Shown here one piece after another: positions 54,270-57,095 of a DNA stretch of 57,095 nucleotides. The translations under genes were made by a program, and so were the position numbers. Source of the DNA: Anaerolineales bacterium (GTDB taxonomy: Bacteria; Chloroflexota; Anaerolineae; Anaerolineales; Villigracilaceae); NCBI GenBank assembly GCA_013360875.1, contig JABWAU010000009.1:1-57095 (forward strand), given 5' to 3'. The first letter of the stretch is position 1, and each line of letters begins with the position of its first letter. The notes below the pieces were generated by a model, which worked only from the letters and a program-made list of their open reading frames with translations, ran no database searches and had not been told where the DNA came from.

Positions 54270-56346
54270 TCGAACTCTCGAAATCCCCATCTCAGGCATG
54301 GACTGCGCCGAATGCACCCAGCACGTCCAACATGCCATCGAAAAACTTCCTGGTGTGCAATCGGTGAATGTCTTTCTCGCCACAGAAAAAGCGCTCGTGA
54401 GACTCGACCCCGCCAAAGTGGATTTGCCCGCCATCCGCGCTGCCGTGCAAGGCGCGGGATATGACGTGCCCGCTTCAAACTCACCCGCGCTTGCTCCTGT
54501 TTCTACAAGCGATTTCAACCGCCGATTGACTCTCCTGCTCGTCAGCGTTTTCGCCATCATCCTCAGCGTGGTCATCTTTGGCGAAGGTTTGGGATGGTTC
54601 GATTTCCTGAATGAGCGCGTGCCATTCCTGCTTGGACTCGTGGTCGTCATCGTTGGCGGTTATCCTGTTTTCATGAACGTCATCCGCGCCACGCTCAAAC
54701 GCCAGATCCTCTCGCACACTTTGATGACTCTCGGCGTGCTGGCTGCGTTGGCGCTGGAGCAATGGGTTACGGCAGCGATTGTTGTCATCTTCATGCGGAT
54801 TGGCGATTACGTGGAGAACTTCACCACCGAAAGCGCGCGCCGCGCCGTGAAGGAACTCGCCTCCCTTGTACCGCAAACCGCTCGCGTGGAACGCGATGGC
54901 AAGGAGGTGGAGACTGCCATCAGTCAGGTACAACTTGGAGAAACGGTCATCGTCCGCCCCGGTGAAAAGATCGCCGTGGACGGCGAAGTCATCAGCGGAC
55001 AAGCGACAATTGACCAATCTGCGATCACAGGTGAGTCCATGCCTCTTGAAGCCGCCATTGGAACACATGTCTACGCCGCGACAATTGCCAAACTCGGCAG
55101 TCTGCGAATCCGTGCCGACCGCATCGGCGTGGATACCACCTTTGGACGAGTCGTTAAAATGGTGGAGAAAGCCGAAGCGCATCGCGCCGATGTCCAGCGC
55201 ATCGCCGATAAATTCAGCGCCTGGTATCTGCCAGTAGTTGCAGTCATCGCCGCGTTGACATTTCTTTTTACACGTAACCCATTATCCACAGCCGCCGTGT
55301 TGGTTGTCGCGTGTTCCTGTTCCTTCGCGTTGGCAACTCCAGTTGCCATGCTCGCATCCGTCGGCGCCAACGCCAAACGCGGACTACTCATCAAAGGCGG
55401 CAAATATCTCGAACTGCTCGCCCGCGCTGACGTTTTACTTGTGGATAAAACAGGCACGCTCACTCTCGGTCAACCGCAGGTGACCGATGTGATTTCGTTG
55501 AATGGACTATCCCGAACCGAACTCCTCTCCATCGCCGCTTCTGCCGAGCGCTATTCCGAGCATCCACTCGCGGAAGCCGTCCGCAGACTCGCACGCAACG
55601 AAAATGTTTCCCTGAGCGAGCCGCAAGAGTTTGAATCGGTGCCTGGGCAGGGTGTTCGCGCAGTGATTGACGCGCGCCGCATTGCCATCGGCAACCGCCG
55701 CATGATCCCCGCCGCAGAAGCATTGTCCGTTACCGCCGATCTCGAAGCGCAAGGCAAAACACTCCTGTTCATGGAAAGCAATGGCGAACTTGTTGGCGTT
55801 TTTGCTGCCGCCGACACCCTGCGTTCCGAGGTTCCGTCTGCATTGAAGGAAGTCCGTTCATTGGGCATTCGCCACGTCGAACTGCTTACGGGTGATAATG
55901 AAAGAACCGCATCGGCGCTTGCAGAAAATTTAGGCGTTTCATATCGCGCAAACCTTTTACCTGAAAACAAGATAGACATCGTAAAGGAATACCAGGCAAG
56001 GGGACACGTGGTGGTCATGATCGGCGACGGCGTGAACGACGCGCCTGCGTTAGCCCAAGCAGACATCGGTATCGCCATGGGCGCGGCAGGCACAGACGTT
56101 GCCATCGAAGCCGCGCACATCGCTCTCATGCGCGAGGATTGGAACCTGGTGCCAGACGTCCTGCGTATCGCTCAACGTACCATGCGGATTGTAAAGTTGA
56201 ATCTCGGGTTTACAACCCTGTACAATCTGATTGGCTTGTCACTGGCAGCGTTTGGCATCCTCCCGCCTGTTCTTGCCGCCGCGGCACAATCCCTGCCTGA
56301 TATTGGCATCATGGGAAATTCGGCTAGGCTTCTCAAACAGAAGTAA
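54262..56346 (+). CDS. Heavy-metal-transporting P1B-type ATPase with CSC motif
   Basis: 694 residues. An N-terminal HMA domain binds metal through C15-x2-C18 (SGMDCAECTQHV). Six or more helices, actuator TGES in AITGESMPLEA, phosphorylation site VDKTGTLTLGQ (Asp near 395), HP motif YSEHPLAEAV and hinge [22 protein letters not shown] are complete. In the metal-site helix the usual CPC is replaced by CSC (VVACSCSFALATP, about 351-353). The transported ion therefore cannot be named from the motif. The start overlaps the remnant ArsR stop, and no strong ribosome site is seen, so translation was probably coupled to arsR. The family is firm; metal identity is open. Confidence 0.92.
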   Translation: MPNRTLEIPISGMDCAECTQHVQHAIEKLPGVQSVNVFLATEKALVRLDPAKVDLPAIRAAVQGAGYDVPASNSPALAPVSTSDFNRRLTLLLVSVFAIILSVVIFGEGLGWFDFLNERVPFLLGLVVVIVGGYPVFMNVIRATLKRQILSHTLMTLGVLAALALEQWVTAAIVVIFMRIGDYVENFTTESARRAVKELASLVPQTARVERDGKEVETAISQVQLGETVIVRPGEKIAVDGEVISGQATIDQSAITGESMPLEAAIGTHVYAATIAKLGSLRIRADRIGVDTTFGRVVKMVEKAEAHRADVQRIADKFSAWYLPVVAVIAALTFLFTRNPLSTAAVLVVACSCSFALATPVAMLASVGANAKRGLLIKGGKYLELLARADVLLVDKTGTLTLGQPQVTDVISLNGLSRTELLSIAASAERYSEHPLAEAVRRLARNENVSLSEPQEFESVPGQGVRAVIDARRIAIGNRRMIPAAEALSVTADLEAQGKTLLFMESNGELVGVFAAADTLRSEVPSALKEVRSLGIRHVELLTGDNERTASALAENLGVSYRANLLPENKIDIVKEYQARGHVVVMIGDGVNDAPALAQADIGIAMGAAGTDVAIEAAHIALMREDWNLVPDVLRIAQRTMRIVKLNLGFTTLYNLIGLSLAAFGILPPVLAAAAQSLPDIGIMGNSARLLKQK

Positions 56347-56365
56347 AGATCGCCATTTACTATTA

Positions 56366-56403
56366 CAAAACGGCGGAGCGCTTCGAAACGCTCCGCCGTT
56401 TTG
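56366..56403. terminator. Bidirectional terminator between ATPase and candidate selenoprotein genes
   Basis: CAAAACGGCGGAGCG and CGCTCCGCCGTTTTG form a perfect 15-bp stem with an 8-nt loop. The AAAA/TTTT ends make it work in both directions between the convergent genes. Confidence 0.92.
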
Positions 56404-56417
56404 TCTCATCGTATTGA

Positions 56418-56879
56418 TTACGGAATCCAATTGGATAACACGTTCACGACCAGATCGGGATTATTGGGGTCGTTCGTTTTCAGATGCACTGCGAAGTTGT
56501 GCGGACCGTCCATACCCTCGTGCATCATGAAGACCGTGGATTGGACGATCGTGCTTTCACCAGGTTTGAGTACCATCGAACCGATGGTCAGTTGGGGCGG
56601 TCAGCATCCCTCCACGACTTCGATGTATGGTCCTTCCTTGAACCGCAACGTGCCATCACCTGTGTTGGTGACTTTGATGGCAAAGGTCTTGTTGACACCA
56701 AACTTGACATCTCCATAGTCAATCCTTTGCTGATCCACTGCAATGGATGGTGTCCCGCCGTTTCCCTGGTTTGCAAGCAGGAACGCGGCGATCACCAGCA
56801 GGATACCCCCAACCGTTGCAACCGTCCACGGGAATTTTTGCCACTGCCTCCGTTTTTGTTTCTTGTATTTTTTACTCAT
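56418..56879 (-). CDS. Candidate selenoprotein: membrane-anchored DUF1573-like protein with Cys-Sec pair
   Basis: Start ATG 56879 has AAGGAGG upstream. The N-terminus is basic, then one membrane helix (TVATVGGILLVIAAFLL), then a beta-sandwich domain (YGDVKFGVNKTFAIKVTNTG) typical of DUF1573/ASH-like exported proteins. Cys92 in YIEVVEGC is followed by an in-frame TGA (56601-56603). The same frame then runs 60 more codons: PPQLTIGSMVLKPGESTIV, FMMHEGMDGPHNFAVHLK, TNDPNNPDLVVNVLSNWIP and TAA. The TNDPNNP ending is a standard strand turn of this fold, so the read-through is real protein sequence. With a hairpin just after the UGA, selenocysteine at residue 93 is the best explanation; a nonsense mutation is the alternative. 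The Met/His cluster suggests copper or another soft metal. Confidence 0.72.
56572..56588 (-). promoter_or_regulatory. Candidate bacterial SECIS hairpin
   Basis: Read on the minus strand, 12 nt after the UGA comes ACCATCG-GTT-CGATGGT, a perfect 7-bp stem. The GUU loop begins 19 nt after the UGA and has G first. Known bacterial SECIS elements need a stem-loop at about this distance with a G in the first two loop positions; this fits. Confidence 0.6.
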
Positions 56880-56909
56880 GGAGCCTCCTTGTTTCTTCTT
56901 GCTTAGGGC

Positions 56910-56942
56910 ACGTTCTCCCCTGGCACCGCTCACCAGGGCAGG
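56910..56942. repeat. ACGTTCTCCCCTGGCACCG repeat, copy 2
   Basis: Near-identical to 34142-34174 (CCCTGGCACCGCTCACCAGGG here). It lies between the cytochrome gene and the candidate selenoprotein gene. Confidence 0.85.
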
Positions 56943-56981
56943 GATGACGCGTCTGCGGCGTTGGAGAACGCCTTCTACGCG

Positions 56982-57095
56982 TTAATGATATTCAAACTGG
57001 AACGAATAGATGTAAGCGATCAAGTCCCAGATTTGTTGGTCAGTAAAAATCGAACCCCACATGGGCATGCCTGTGCCCATGCCGCCGCGCAGGAT
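56982..57095 (-). CDS. c-type cytochrome, C-terminal end (5' part outside window)
   Basis: The last 37 codons: RGGMGTGMPMWGSIFTDQQIWDLIAYIYSFQFEYH, then TAA. The GTGMPMWG segment with an axial Met and the closing helix DQQIWDLIAYIYSF are typical of class-I cytochrome c domains (Cytochrome_CBB3 type). The heme-binding CxxCH lies outside the window. It reads in the same direction as the candidate selenoprotein gene, with a repeat between them, so both may be parts of one exported redox or metal module. Confidence 0.8.
   Translation of the reverse strand: MLRGGMGTGMPMWGSIFTDQQIWDLIAYIYSFQFEYH

Overview
The window reads as an ordinary high-GC bacterial chromosome segment, most likely from an Anaerolineae-type Chloroflexota. 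This is an inference from gene content: NifJ-type pyruvate:ferredoxin oxidoreductase beside a dihydroorotate-dehydrogenase-like gene, many GAF/HisKA_3 kinases paired with NarL-type regulators, Thr-Pro-rich linkers on secreted proteins, PrsW, and a corrinoid-type methyltransferase locus. I see no tRNA, rRNA, CRISPR array, phage or transposase gene. Several short dispersed palindromic repeats are present.

Layout. 1-5.2 kb (minus): end of a DHOD-like gene, nifJ and a Nudix hydrolase. 5.3-10.7 kb (minus): a LysM lipoprotein, then a four-gene methyl-transfer locus (PF13769-type 'virulence factor', RACo-like [2Fe-2S]/ASKHA activator, homocysteine S-methyltransferase, UroD/MtaA-like protein) without a corrinoid protein. 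10.8-12.2 kb: two unknown genes. 12.3-18.8 kb (minus): a tight, overlapping set encoding a sugar-isomerase-like TIM barrel, LuxS, a sedoheptulose-7-phosphate-cyclase-like enzyme, a UbiG-like methyltransferase, a UbiA prenyltransferase and three heme-copper/NnrS-like membrane proteins. This is the best candidate in the window for an undescribed biosynthetic system.

19.3-27 kb (plus): a 1956-residue zinc-ribbon polytopic membrane protein, a PrsW protease and a small membrane-anchored protein. 27-31 kb: a C39-like peptidase diverging from a two-component system. 31-37 kb (minus): monooxygenase, two hydrolases, phosphoesterase, DinB-like protein, lipoprotein and small membrane proteins. 37.2-39.6 kb is a scarred stretch: a MITE-like repeat, an alpha-galactosidase-like gene lacking its barrel, and an acyltransferase joined abruptly to an oxidoreductase fragment. 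39.6-47.4 kb holds more two-component genes, including a kinase cut at a repeat. 47.6-56.3 kb: a P2-type cation ATPase, an ADP-forming acyl-CoA synthetase/GNAT fusion, a Crp/Fnr gene without its helix-turn-helix, a broken ArsR gene and a heavy-metal P-type ATPase.

The most striking single observation is at 56418-56879 (minus). A membrane-anchored, DUF1573-like gene has an in-frame UGA directly after a Cys codon. A perfect 7-bp hairpin with a GUU loop lies 12 nt downstream, and coding resumes for 60 sensible codons. This fits a selenoprotein with a Cys-Sec pair. A c-type cytochrome is next to it at the window edge.
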